64,000 nucleotides of DNA. Origin: Hymenobacter lapidiphilus. Lineage in GTDB: Bacteria; Bacteroidota; Bacteroidia; Cytophagales; Hymenobacteraceae. The DNA is taken from positions 124,001 through 188,000 of the forward strand of contig NZ_QVLT01000002.1 in NCBI RefSeq assembly GCF_003417065.2, written 5' to 3'. Position numbers and translations under genes: made by a program. This document shows positions 43,212-51,905 of the stretch, piece after piece (the first letter of the stretch is position 1; each line of letters opens with the position of its first letter). Under the pieces are notes generated by a model, which had not been told where the DNA came from, made no database searches, and saw only the letters and a program-made list of their open reading frames with translations.

Positions 43212-43727
43212 ATGAAAAAGTTGTTTTTCGCGGCCGCTGCGGCCGTTGCCTTCCTGAGTGCGCCCCTGGCCCAGGCCCAAACCACAACCACTTATCCCAT
43301 AGAAAGCACGAGCATGGCGCCCGCCACCGATGGCTGGGACTGGCCTGCCCCGACTCCTACTGCTGCTGCGGCAGGTGCTGCTGCCCCCGCCGCCAATGAT
43401 GCTGATGCTGCTATGATGCGCTCCTTGGGCGTACAGGTAGCCCCGGGCATGAGATCCTCGCCCTACCGCGGCACCAGCACCGACTACAACGGTCGCCCGG
43501 TGGCCCGTCGCAAATCGTTCCGGCCGCGCTCGGTACGCACCACTTCCGCCGATCCGCTGATGGCTTCCTCGGGTGTGATGCTGGCTCCGGGCATGAACAC
43601 GGCCCCGCATCGGGCCGCCAGCACCGACTACCACGGCCGCCCGCTGCAACAGCCGCAGCCTGCCCCTACTACCCTAGCCACCACTGCCCCGGCCACCGAC
43701 GCCACGATGGTTGCCGACGGCTGGTAA
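43212..43727 (+). CDS. secreted protein with two APGM-TDYxGRP motifs
   Basis: A 171-residue protein with a clear signal peptide (KKLFFAAAAAVAFLSAPLAQAQ). The mature part is low in regular structure and holds a repeated motif: VAPGMRSSPYRGTSTDYNGRPV and LAPGMNTAPHRAASTDYHGRPL (consensus APG[MF]-x2-[SA]-P-x-R-x2-[ST]-TDY-x-GRP). It also has DGWDW near the start and ends ADGW. The motif recurs once in the neighbouring protein, which marks the two as relatives. No known family recognised. Confidence 0.75.
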   Translation: MKKLFFAAAAAVAFLSAPLAQAQTTTTYPIESTSMAPATDGWDWPAPTPTAAAAGAAAPAANDADAAMMRSLGVQVAPGMRSSPYRGTSTDYNGRPVARRKSFRPRSVRTTSADPLMASSGVMLAPGMNTAPHRAASTDYHGRPLQQPQPAPTTLATTAPATDATMVADGW

Positions 43728-43984
43728 ACAGCCGCGCTTTCGGCAGCAAAATCAGCTTCCCAGTAGCCGTAATGGCCGAACCAGCTATTTGCGACAAAGA
43801 AAAGTGGAACGATAAACGGGGCTCCTCCGTTAGGCAACATCCGGACAACGTGCGCGTTATCCGTAAATCTGACCACCGGATTCGGTAGCTGTTACTGTTT
43901 TGGCCGCTGAAATGTGAGTAGAGTATTTCGGACCCGCGCAAGGCACTGTATCTTTGCGCTAACAACCTGTTTAGTATCTGTTTC
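43728..43984. other. 257-bp intergenic region between the two TDYxGRP genes
   Basis: No supported ORF on the plus strand; a minus-strand ORF overlaps the 3' end of the upstream gene but looks spurious. A TATCTTTG promoter sits at 43949-43956. Confidence 0.5.
43949..43956 (+). promoter_or_regulatory. -7 promoter element of the second TDYxGRP gene
   Basis: TATCTTTG, exact TAnnTTTG match, 28 bp before the ATG at 43985. The two related genes therefore have separate promoters. Confidence 0.65.
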
Positions 43985-44632
43985 ATGACGAATCGTCAAT
44001 TAGTTCCGCTGTTGCTGCTCGGCGGCATATTTTTGGCCGCACCGGCCGTAGCGCAAAAAAAATCGTCGGGTGGCTGGGGTGATGCCGGCGACGGCTGGGG
44101 CACTCCGGCTCCGAAGAAAGCCGCTGCTAAAGCTGCGCCGGCCAAAACGACGAAGGCTGCTCCGGCTATGGCCACGCCTGCTGCTCCTGCTCCTACTGAG
44201 GCAGCCGCCTCGGCCGGCAGCGAGTGGGGTGGCGCTGCTGGTGCCGCCGGTACTGCCGCTGCCGGACCCGTGTACGAAGAGCAGCCCATTGGGGCCAGCA
44301 TTGCCCCGGGCTTCACGGCTGCTCCCTCGCGCCGTGTAACAACCGATTACCGGGGCCGCCCGCTGGCGCCTTATGTGCGCCGTTCGGTGCGCTCGGCCGA
44401 AATTGCGCCGCCCGTTATGGCTGCCCCCGCGCCTATTCTGGTGCCCGAGCCCGAGCCAATAGCTGCCGCCCCGGCGCCCATGCCTACCGCCAAGCCCGCT
44501 GCGGGCCAGGCTGCCTCGGCAGCCGGCACGAAAAACGGTGGTGCCGCTGCCACTAAAAAGGCCGCTCCTGCCAAAAAAGCGCCCGCCAAAAAAGCCGACG
44601 ACGGTTGGGGCGGCGGTGGTAGCGGCTGGTAA
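43985..44632 (+). CDS. secreted Ala/Pro/Lys-rich protein with the APGF-TDYxGRP motif
   Basis: A 215-residue protein with a signal peptide (VPLLLLGGIFLAAPAVAQ). Residues about 25-85 and 150-205 are Ala/Pro/Lys-rich low complexity (KKAAAKAAPAKTTKAAP; KKAAPAKKAPAKKADDG); between them lies a single copy of the motif APGFTAAPSRRVTTDYRGRPL. It begins and ends with Trp-Gly pieces (GGWGDAGDGWG, DDGWGGGGSGW). The motif and the W/G ends link it to the upstream gene. The basic low-complexity tails may bind polyanions or the cell wall (speculative). Confidence 0.75.
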   Translation: MTNRQLVPLLLLGGIFLAAPAVAQKKSSGGWGDAGDGWGTPAPKKAAAKAAPAKTTKAAPAMATPAAPAPTEAAASAGSEWGGAAGAAGTAAAGPVYEEQPIGASIAPGFTAAPSRRVTTDYRGRPLAPYVRRSVRSAEIAPPVMAAPAPILVPEPEPIAAAPAPMPTAKPAAGQAASAAGTKNGGAAATKKAAPAKKAPAKKADDGWGGGGSGW

Positions 44633-44667
44633 CACCCGCCAACTTAGCTTTTAGTGCCGTTTCGGCC

Positions 44668-44726
44668 AAGCCAACCACATAAAAACGCTCGGCAGCTGCC
44701 GAGCGGGCTTTTTATGTGGTTGGCTT
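44668..44726. terminator. bidirectional double-stem terminator
   Basis: Outer AAGCCAACCACATAAAAA pairs with TTTTTATGTGGTTGGCTT, and the inner CGCTCGGC pairs with GCCGAGCG across AGCT. The A5/T5 runs give termination signals on both strands for the convergent genes at 44632 and 44742. Confidence 0.9.
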
Positions 44727-44741
44727 TTGCTACTTCCGAAT

Positions 44742-46022
44742 CTAGCCCTTCTCTCCGGCCACCTCTACCAGCACTGGCTCGGCAATGGGCGTAGCGCGGT
44801 AGTAAAGAGTGCTGCAGTTCTCGGGGCGCAGTACCTCGCGGGCGGCGGCCTGAACCTGAGCGGGCGTTACCGCCTGAATTTTCGCGCTTTCCTCGTTTAC
44901 CAGGTTGGCATCGCCCAGCAGCTTGCTGAAAGCCAGGCTCATGGCCCGGTTCAGTAGCTCGATTTCGCCGAATACGATGCTTACTTCGGCCTGGTTTTTT
45001 ACTTTTTCCAGTTCCTCGGTGGGTACTTCGGTAATTAGCAACTCGGCCACTGCAGCTTCCAGGGCCATATCGGCCTGCTCCAGTGTGATGTCGGCATTGA
45101 GCTTGCCGCTGATGACGAGCAGGCCCGGTTCCATTGAGCCCATCACGGAGGCGGAAAGCGAGTTGAATAGCTCCTGCTCCTTCACCAGCCGCTGGTACAG
45201 CCGGCTCGACTTGCCCCGGCCCAGCACATCGGATAACAAATCGGCGGGGTAGTAGCCGTTTTCGCCCCGGCCGGGCATGTGGTACACTTTGTAGAGGGCC
45301 GACAGTGGCACTTCGGCCTTTATTTCGAGGAAGCGGGCCTCCTCCTGGCGGGGCTCGGCAGGCAGTTGCCGGTCGTAGCGGGTGCCGCCGGCAATGGGGC
45401 CGAACCACTTCTCGGCCAGCCGCCGGGCCTCGGCCACGGTTACGTCGCCGGCTACTACCAGAATGGCGTTGGCGGGGGCGTAGTGCTTGGCGAAAAATGC
45501 CCGCACCTGCTCCATGGTAGCGTCTTCGATGTGGCTGATTTCCTTGCCGATGGTGGCCCACTGGTAGGGATGGTGCTGGTAGGCTAAGGGCCGCAGCTTT
45601 AACCAGACGTCGCCGTAGGGCTGGTTGAGGTAGTTCTGCTTGAACTCCTCGACCACCACCTTACGCTGCACCTCCAGTCCGTTATCCGAAAAAGCCAGGT
45701 TCAGCATCCGGTCCGATTCGAGCCAGAAACCGGTTTCGAGGTTGGCGGCGGGCAGCGTGAGGTAGTAGTTGGTGATGTCGGGCGAGGTGAAGGCGTTGTT
45801 CTCGCCGCCCACCAGCTGCAGGGGCTCGTCGTAGCTGGGGATGTTGACCGAGCCCGAGAACATGAGGTGCTCGAACAGGTGGGCAAAGCCAGTCTGGTCG
45901 GGCGTTTCGTCGCGCGAACCCACGTTGTAGAGCACGTTGAGCACGGCCAGCGGCGTGGTGTGGTCTTCGTGCACAATGCAGCGCAGGCCGTTATCGAGGG
46001 TAAATTCTTCGAACTGAATCAT
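44742..46022 (-). CDS. M16 family zinc peptidase (pitrilysin type)
   Basis: A 426-residue peptidase of the mitochondrial-processing/pitrilysin superfamily. The inverted zinc motif HLFEHLMFSGS (H-x-x-E-H) is at about residues 48-58, preceded by NVGSRDETPDQTGFAH, with the third ligand region later (VVVEEFKQNYLNQPYG). The C-terminal half (LNADITLEQADMALEAAVAELL) is the second, inactive M16 domain. No signal peptide, so probably cytosolic. The start at 46022 is supported because the conserved strand begins there; upstream sequence is palindrome DNA. Confidence 0.92.
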   Translation of the reverse strand: MIQFEEFTLDNGLRCIVHEDHTTPLAVLNVLYNVGSRDETPDQTGFAHLFEHLMFSGSVNIPSYDEPLQLVGGENNAFTSPDITNYYLTLPAANLETGFWLESDRMLNLAFSDNGLEVQRKVVVEEFKQNYLNQPYGDVWLKLRPLAYQHHPYQWATIGKEISHIEDATMEQVRAFFAKHYAPANAILVVAGDVTVAEARRLAEKWFGPIAGGTRYDRQLPAEPRQEEARFLEIKAEVPLSALYKVYHMPGRGENGYYPADLLSDVLGRGKSSRLYQRLVKEQELFNSLSASVMGSMEPGLLVISGKLNADITLEQADMALEAAVAELLITEVPTEELEKVKNQAEVSIVFGEIELLNRAMSLAFSKLLGDANLVNEESAKIQAVTPAQVQAAAREVLRPENCSTLYYRATPIAEPVLVEVAGEKG

Positions 46023-46031
46023 AGGGAAAAA

Positions 46032-46121
46032 TGTAGCGCGAAGCTCCAGCTTCGTGGGTCGTTGCTGACGGCCGCGCCATTGGTAATCCAACGAGCTGCG
46101 AAGCTGGAGCTTCGCGCTACA
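46032..46121. repeat. family D palindrome upstream of the M16 gene
   Basis: Arms 46032-46063 and 46090-46121, 32 nt with three mismatches, loop 26 nt. The arm begins TGTAGCGCGAAGCTCCAGCT. It starts 10 bp from the M16 start codon. The loop shares CGTTGCTGACG and GCCATTGGT with the palindrome at 36005-36075. Confidence 0.9.
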
Positions 46122-46202
46122 ATCGTTCAACAACTCACAAGGTAAGGCCTTGTTTGTGCTACAAACCGGCCGCCCGAAACAGAAGTTTCGGGCGCGCCGC
46201 GG

Positions 46203-48851
46203 CTACAGCGTGGCCCGCACGCCCAGCAGCATGGTGCGGGCAATAGGATAGGTGCTGGCATCGATGCCGGCCTGGCGGTTGTCGGAGCCGGCCGAGCTGA
46301 CGTTGGGGTCGAAGCCCCGGTAGCCGCTCAGCACCAACAGGTTCTGGCCGCCCAGCCATAAGCTGACGTTTCGGGCCTCCCGCTCCCACACTTTGTAGCT
46401 TAGGCTGAGGGCCGAGAGGCGCACGTGGTTGCCCGACTGCAGGGTGTAGCTGCTAGAAAAAGGCAGTTCGTAGCCCGCGCCCGGCGTACTGCCGTGGGGG
46501 TTGGTCGGAGTCCAGCGGTCCAGCACCCGGGTAGAGGCATTAGCGGGGAAGAAAGACGGGCTGTCGAGGTACTGTAAAGCAGTATTCAGCACTTGGTAAC
46601 CGAACATACCGTCGGCCTGCAGCTGCAGCTCGCAGCGGCCCAGCGTGAGCTGCTGCCGGAAGCTAAGTAGCTGCTTGGGCAGGCCGCTGCCCAGCGGTAC
46701 ATTATCGACATAATTTACCTGCCCGTCGCCATTCGTGTCGGTCAGTAGGGGGCGGCCATTGGCGGGGTCTACGCCCAGGTAGCGCGGCCCGAAAAACGTG
46801 CTCAGCGGCTGGCCATCGCGCAGCTGCTGGTACGACGTGCCCAGCAGCAGCGGCCGCTCCGATGTAAAGCGGTTGCGGTTGAACGCCGCCGCCAGCACGC
46901 TGTTGCCCCGTAGCTGGCCCGCCTGCCAGTTGCTGCCAAGCGTCAGCTCCAACCCTGCGTTGCGGACGCGGCCGAATTCGTCGCCGGCCGGGCCGAACAG
47001 TACCAGCTGCTGACGGGTGTTGCGGGAGTAGGCCTGGAGCGTGGCCGTGAGCTTGTCGTTGAAAAAACCACCCTCTAGACCTGTATCGAACTGCTGGGTG
47101 CGGTCGGGCAAAAAGGCTGGTACGCGTTGCGTCAGGTTGCCGCCCGTAGGTAGTGACAACTCGATGTAGTTGCGGCCCGCCATCCCCATGCCCGACGTGC
47201 GGCCCCAGCCGGCCCAGGCCTTCAGCCGGGTATCGTTCAAGTTCCAGAAGCTTTCTTCTGAAGCATGCCACACCAGTTGCGCCCCCGGCAGCCATTGCTG
47301 CTCATCGACCGTTGTAAACGTGCTGCCGGCGTCGCGGCGCAGCGTGCCGCGCAGCTGGTAGCGGCCGGCGAAGGTGTAGTCGGCGGTTAATTGCAGGGCC
47401 TGAAATGTACCGGTGGTTTCGAAGGTGGCTTTCGATGAAGTAGAAGGAGAACCATTGAAATAGGCGACTTCTTCGAACTTCCCGGTTTCGCTTCGCTGCT
47501 GTAACTGGCCTTCTAGGCTGGCCGTTACCACGTGCTGCTCGGCCCCGAAGCTGCCGGCGTAGCGCACGGCCGGGTTCAGCACCCACTGACGATACGTATT
47601 GGTGAGGTTAGCATTTTTAGTGTAGACAGTCTGGCTGAAAAGTGTCCGGTAAGCTTGGCTTTGGAGAATGGCTTGCTCGAAGCCGCCGCGCAGGTGCAGC
47701 GTAAAGCCTGCCGGCAGGGTGTAGCGGGCCTCGGCTTGGCCCAGCAACCGGCTCTGCTCAGGCGTCTGGTAGTTATCGTTCAGTTCCCGCATCGGGTTGT
47801 TGATGAATTCTGAGGCGGGCGGGGTGTCCGGCGAATTGGTGGGCAACGCCAGCAGCGCCGCCTCAAACGGGTAGCGCGAAAGCCGCTGCTCGCTCTGGCT
47901 GAAGCCGCCGGTAACTGCCAGCTGCAGCCGCTCGCCAACGCGCTGGTCGAGGGCGGCCCGTAAGGCGTAGCGGCGCAGGCGCGAGTTGATCACCACACCC
48001 TGCTGGCCTAGGTAATCGGCCCCCACGTAGTAGCGGGTAGCGGCCGTGCCGCCGCGCAGGCCCACGTAGTGCTCCTGCACGGCGGCCGTGCGTAGTACCT
48101 CACTTTGCCAGTCGGTGCCCCGGCCCAGGGCAGCCAACTCGGCCGCCGAAAACGCGGGCGGTCTTCCATAAGTGGCCAGCATATCGTTGCGCAGCTCGGC
48201 GTACTGGCGGGCATCAAGCAGCTCGTAGCGGCGGCCCACGCGCTGCACGCCGCCGTAACCTTGGTAGCTCAGGCGCGGCTTGTCCACTTGGCCCCGGCGG
48301 GTGGTAATACGGATGACGCCATTAAGGCCCTGCGAGCCATATTGGGCAGTTTCGTAGGCCCCTTTCAGCACCTCCACGCTTTCAATGTCCTGCGTAGGAA
48401 TGCTGAGTAGCGGATTCTGGTCCAGCTCCCGCGTTTCGGCCGGTTCAAATCCAAAACCTGAATTACCAATTTGGGGCTGCCGAAACGTGTGCTGAAACAC
48501 CGGCACGCCATCGACCACATATAGCGGCTGCGCGTTGCCCGATAGGCTCGCCGCGCCCCGAATCCGGACTGCCACCTGGGCCCCCGGCGCCCCCGAGTAG
48601 GGCGTGGCCTGCACTCCGGCCACCTGCCGGAGCTGCTCCTGGAGGGGGAGGAGGGAGGAGGGTGAATTTGAACGGAGAATGACGACCATCGAGGGGCAGG
48701 AAGTCATAAATCCCATACCAGGAATTCTGCCTAACGAATCCGCCACCGGCACCTGCACGGCCACCGGGCGTGGGCGGAGGGTATCGGGCTGCTGGGCCAG
48801 GGCGGTAATTGGGAGCGAGAAAAGGAGACCGAAGGGTAGGAGTCGAATCAT
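46203..48851 (-). CDS. TonB-dependent outer-membrane receptor
   Basis: An 882-residue receptor with a signal peptide (RLLPFGLLFSLPITALAQ). The plug region shows VRIRGAASLSGNAQPLYVVDGVPVF and VEVLKGAYETAQYGSQGLNGVIRITTRRG, the SusC/RagA-style signatures, followed by a long barrel of alternating strands ending LGVRATL. The usual N-terminal carboxypeptidase-like domain of SusC proteins is absent: instead a short region of about 40 residues precedes the plug. No susD partner is adjacent. The substrate is unknown; the neighbouring exported enzyme genes give no clue. Confidence 0.92.
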   Translation of the reverse strand: MIRLLPFGLLFSLPITALAQQPDTLRPRPVAVQVPVADSLGRIPGMGFMTSCPSMVVILRSNSPSSLLPLQEQLRQVAGVQATPYSGAPGAQVAVRIRGAASLSGNAQPLYVVDGVPVFQHTFRQPQIGNSGFGFEPAETRELDQNPLLSIPTQDIESVEVLKGAYETAQYGSQGLNGVIRITTRRGQVDKPRLSYQGYGGVQRVGRRYELLDARQYAELRNDMLATYGRPPAFSAAELAALGRGTDWQSEVLRTAAVQEHYVGLRGGTAATRYYVGADYLGQQGVVINSRLRRYALRAALDQRVGERLQLAVTGGFSQSEQRLSRYPFEAALLALPTNSPDTPPASEFINNPMRELNDNYQTPEQSRLLGQAEARYTLPAGFTLHLRGGFEQAILQSQAYRTLFSQTVYTKNANLTNTYRQWVLNPAVRYAGSFGAEQHVVTASLEGQLQQRSETGKFEEVAYFNGSPSTSSKATFETTGTFQALQLTADYTFAGRYQLRGTLRRDAGSTFTTVDEQQWLPGAQLVWHASEESFWNLNDTRLKAWAGWGRTSGMGMAGRNYIELSLPTGGNLTQRVPAFLPDRTQQFDTGLEGGFFNDKLTATLQAYSRNTRQQLVLFGPAGDEFGRVRNAGLELTLGSNWQAGQLRGNSVLAAAFNRNRFTSERPLLLGTSYQQLRDGQPLSTFFGPRYLGVDPANGRPLLTDTNGDGQVNYVDNVPLGSGLPKQLLSFRQQLTLGRCELQLQADGMFGYQVLNTALQYLDSPSFFPANASTRVLDRWTPTNPHGSTPGAGYELPFSSSYTLQSGNHVRLSALSLSYKVWEREARNVSLWLGGQNLLVLSGYRGFDPNVSSAGSDNRQAGIDASTYPIARTMLLGVRATL

Positions 48852-48952
48852 AAAGGAATACCGAGGGGATAAAGGCGACCCTAAAGGTAGATGCGTGGGA
48901 CGGGCAGATTTCATAAACCAGCCCTAAATATTTCCCTTCCAACCCAAACCCG

Positions 48953-48960
48953 TACTTTTG
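48953..48960 (+). promoter_or_regulatory. -7 promoter element of the E1 gene
   Basis: TACTTTTG matches TAnnTTTG, 31 bp before the ATG at 48992. Confidence 0.55.
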
Positions 48961-48991
48961 GCTTCCCCCACCTGTTACTGGCCTCTTCGCT

Positions 48992-51070
48992 ATGCAATTC
49001 GACCGCAAGGACTACTCCAACGACACTCTGCTGCACCTCTATCATCACCTGCTCAAGCCTCGGATGATTGAGGAGAAAATGCTGATTCTGCTGCGCCAGG
49101 GCAAGGTCAGTAAATGGTTTTCGGGTATCGGGCAGGAGGCTATTTCGGTGGGCAGCACGCTGGCGCTGGAGCCCGACGAGTACATTCTGCCCCTGCACCG
49201 CAACCTGGGCGTGTTCACGGGCCGCGATGTGCCCATGGGCCGGCTCTTCGGGCAGTGGCAGGGCAAAACCACCGGCTTTACCAAGGGCCGCGACCGAAGC
49301 TTCCACTTCGGCACCAACGAGCACCACATTGTGGGCATGATTTCGCACCTCGGGCCCCAGCTGGCCGTGGCCGGTGGCATTGCCTTAGCCGATGTGCTCG
49401 ACGAGAAGCCCCGCGTAACCGTCACGTACAGCGGCGACGGCGGCGCCTCGGAGGGCGACTTCCACGAGGCCCTGAACGTGGCCGCCGTGTGGCAGCTGCC
49501 GGTTATCTTCATCATCGAAAACAACGGCTACGGCCTCAGCACGCCTTCCAACGAGCAGTTCCGCTTCCGCTACTTCGTGGATAAAGGACCCGCCTACGGC
49601 ATGGAGGCCGTGCAGGTGGATGGCAATAACGTGCTCGAAGTGTACGACACGGTAAAGCGCCTCGCCGAAGACCTGCGCCAGAACCCGCGCCCGGTGCTGC
49701 TGGAGGCCCTCACGTTCCGCATGCGTGGCCACGAGGAGGCCAGCGGCACCAAGTATGTGCCCCAGGAGCTGTTCACGGAGTGGGCCGCTAAAGACCCGGT
49801 GGAAAACTACGAGAAGTGGCTGCTCCAGGAGGGAATCCTCGATGAGGAAGCCCGTATGCGCTACCGCGAAACCATCAAGCGCGAAATCGAGGAAGGCCTC
49901 AAAGAAGCCGACGCCGCCCCCGTACCCACCCCCGACGCCGCCCGCGAGCTGGCCGATATGTACGCTTCGGTAGAGCCTAGTGCATTGAGCTTAGCGCTTA
50001 GAGCCAATGGTTCGGACGTTAAAGACGAGGAGGTTTCAGATAAGGAGGGAGACGAAAACGAGCATCAGAACGAAAACCTAAGCGCTAAGCCCGATGCACT
50101 AGGCTCTAAAACAGAAAAGCGTTACATCGATGCCATTTCTGATGGGTTGCGGCAGAGCATGGAGCGGTATCCGGAGCTGGTGCTGATGGGGCAGGACATT
50201 GCTGAGTACGGGGGCGTGTTCAAAATCACCGACGGCTTTGTGGCGCAGTTCGGCAAGGGGCGGGTGCGCAACACGCCGCTCTGCGAGTCGGCCATTGTGG
50301 GCGCCGGGCTGGGGCTGAGTATCCGGGGTAAAAAGGCCATGGTGGAAATGCAGTTCGCCGATTTCGTGACCTGCGGCTTCAACCAGATCATCAACAACCT
50401 GGCGAAAAGCCACTACCGCTGGGGCCAGAACGCCGATGTGGTGGTGCGCATGCCCACCGGGGCTGGCAGCGCCGCCGGACCCTTCCACAGCCAGAGCAAC
50501 GAGGCGTGGTTTACCCACACGCCCGGCCTGAAGGTGGTGTTCCCCAGCAACCCAGTCGATGCCAAGGGCTTGCTCTGCGCCGCGCTGGCCGACCCCAATC
50601 CGGTGCTGTTCTTCGAGCACAAGCTGCTCTACCGCAGCCTCTCGGGCCCGGTGCCCGATGCCTATTATACCACGCCCATTGGCAAGGCCGCGCTGGCCCG
50701 CGAAGGCCACGAGCTGAGCATCGTAACCTACGGTGCCGGCGTACACTGGGCCCTGGCGCTAGCCGAGGAGCTCAACCTCGACTGCGACGTGCTGGACCTG
50801 CGCACGCTGTTGCCCTGGGATGAGCAGGCCGTGCGCCGCACCGTCGAGAAAACCGGCCGCCTCATCCTGCTGCACGAAGACACGATGATTGGCGGACTGG
50901 GCGGTGAAATAGGGGCCTGGGTGGCCGAAAATTGCTTCCGCAGCCTCGATGCGCCCATTGTGCGGGTGGCCTCGCTCGATACGGCCGTGCCCTTTGCACC
51001 CACGCTGGAGCAGGATTTCCTGCCCCGCCAGCGCCTGCGCGAAGCGGTAGAGAAAATGCGCAGTTATTGA
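48992..51070 (+). CDS. fused 2-oxoacid dehydrogenase E1, alpha and beta subunits in one chain
   Basis: A 692-residue thiamine-diphosphate enzyme of the branched-chain 2-oxoacid / pyruvate dehydrogenase E1 family. Residues about 1-325 are the alpha part, with the TPP motif SGDGGASEGDFHEALNVAAVWQLPVIFIIENNGYG. Residues about 375-692 are the beta part (AISDGLRQSMERYPELVLMGQDIAEYGGVFKITDGF..., PTGAGSAAGPFHSQSNEAWFTHTPGLKVVFPSNP, LHEDTMIGGLGGEIGAWVAENC). Fused E1 chains are known in Bacteroidota. The unusual feature is the linker (about 327-372), which is acidic and encoded by a palindromic element of family C (49971-50108). The E2/E3 genes are not in the window. Confidence 0.94.
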   Translation: MQFDRKDYSNDTLLHLYHHLLKPRMIEEKMLILLRQGKVSKWFSGIGQEAISVGSTLALEPDEYILPLHRNLGVFTGRDVPMGRLFGQWQGKTTGFTKGRDRSFHFGTNEHHIVGMISHLGPQLAVAGGIALADVLDEKPRVTVTYSGDGGASEGDFHEALNVAAVWQLPVIFIIENNGYGLSTPSNEQFRFRYFVDKGPAYGMEAVQVDGNNVLEVYDTVKRLAEDLRQNPRPVLLEALTFRMRGHEEASGTKYVPQELFTEWAAKDPVENYEKWLLQEGILDEEARMRYRETIKREIEEGLKEADAAPVPTPDAARELADMYASVEPSALSLALRANGSDVKDEEVSDKEGDENEHQNENLSAKPDALGSKTEKRYIDAISDGLRQSMERYPELVLMGQDIAEYGGVFKITDGFVAQFGKGRVRNTPLCESAIVGAGLGLSIRGKKAMVEMQFADFVTCGFNQIINNLAKSHYRWGQNADVVVRMPTGAGSAAGPFHSQSNEAWFTHTPGLKVVFPSNPVDAKGLLCAALADPNPVLFFEHKLLYRSLSGPVPDAYYTTPIGKAALAREGHELSIVTYGAGVHWALALAEELNLDCDVLDLRTLLPWDEQAVRRTVEKTGRLILLHEDTMIGGLGGEIGAWVAENCFRSLDAPIVRVASLDTAVPFAPTLEQDFLPRQRLREAVEKMRSY
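49971..50108. repeat. family C palindrome inside the E1 coding sequence
   Basis: Arms 49971-50000 and 50079-50108, 30 nt with two mismatches, spaced by 78 nt. The arms contain the family C core AGCTTAGCGCTTA. The whole element is 138 bp, exactly 46 codons, so the reading frame is preserved. It encodes the linker at the alpha/beta junction, including the acidic stretch DVKDEEVSDKEGDENEHQNEN. Confidence 0.9.
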
Positions 51071-51082
51071 TTTGTTGACAGC

Positions 51083-51403
51083 ATGAAGCGTATCTGCAAC
51101 AGCGGCCGGTGGCTGAGTATGGTAATAGTGGCCGCGCTGCTGCTGGCTACCCCGGCCTGCCAGCGCCATCCTTACCGCATCCCCGACCCCAAAGGCCCGC
51201 CCATAGCCAAGGTGAAGCGCAACCGCACCCCCGGCAACGAGGCGGCCGACGGGCGGGTGCTGGATGTGGAGCGCGAAGCCGTGAAAATGCCAAAAAACCG
51301 CCTCGATAAGCAGGGACTGGTGAAAAAGCCCAAGCACGACCAGCGGCGGCTGAAGCCCCGCCATGAGCGCCGCCGGTTTCTGGGCATTAGCATGCCCTTC
51401 TGA
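51083..51403 (+). CDS. small basic lipoprotein
   Basis: A 106-residue protein with a signal segment (WLSMVIVAALLLATPAC) and lipobox TPAC at about residues 23-27. The mature chain is strongly basic (VKRNRTPGNE, KKPKHDQRRLKPRHERRR) and has no recognised domain. It starts 13 bp after the E1 stop and may be co-transcribed. Function unknown. Confidence 0.7.
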   Translation: MKRICNSGRWLSMVIVAALLLATPACQRHPYRIPDPKGPPIAKVKRNRTPGNEAADGRVLDVEREAVKMPKNRLDKQGLVKKPKHDQRRLKPRHERRRFLGISMPF

Positions 51404-51533
51404 GTGGCCCTGCCGGCTGCCCGCCCCTACTACATGCCGCCTGGCCATGGTATGGTCCGGAATGCGTAGCTTTCCGTAGCGCTTACCGCCCTGCAGTCTG
51501 GATTATCTGCTTACTCCTTATCGTCCGAAAACT

Positions 51534-51869
51534 ATGCGTTATCTATTTATTGGCGCCTTGTTGCTGGCTTTGTCGGCCACCGAGGCGCAGGCGCAACTGG
51601 AGTCGAGCAGCCCGGCCAGCCAGCGGACGGCCAGCCGGAAGGCGCTGCGCGATGCCCGCAAAGTAGAGGCGCGCTACAAAGAGTCGCACCTGGCCGTGAG
51701 CAAGAAGGAGCTGCGGATGAAGGCGGCCGGCCGGCTGGCCACGCTGCCGCCCCCGGCCGGGCAGCCCGACTACAAGTTCAGCCGCGACGGCACACCCCGC
51801 GTAAGCGAACCAACAAAGATGCATTTGCGTCTTCGTCGTAAGAAGCCCAACGCGGCTCCGGTACAGTAG
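51534..51869 (+). CDS. small secreted basic protein
   Basis: A 111-residue protein with a signal peptide (LFIGALLLALSATEAQAQ). The mature chain is helical and basic (SRKALRDARKVEARYKESHLAVSKKELRMKAAGR) with a Pro-rich middle and RLRRKKP tail. No family recognised; the charge and size recall small envelope or nucleic-acid-binding proteins only in a general way. The 130 bp upstream hold no recognisable promoter. Confidence 0.65.
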   Translation: MRYLFIGALLLALSATEAQAQLESSSPASQRTASRKALRDARKVEARYKESHLAVSKKELRMKAAGRLATLPPPAGQPDYKFSRDGTPRVSEPTKMHLRLRRKKPNAAPVQ

Positions 51870-51905
51870 TACCGATTCTTTTCAAGTTTCACTTCCCCAC
51901 CCTGT

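Noticed and set aside
43669..43986. A 105-residue minus-strand ORF between the two TDYxGRP genes
   Set aside because: It overlaps the 3' end of the upstream gene, has no recognisable start context, and contains no motif. It covers the region with the next gene's promoter.
48992..51070. E1 alpha/beta fusion as a novelty in itself
   Set aside because: Fused E1 chains are known in Bacteroidota. Only the palindromic linker is reported as unusual.
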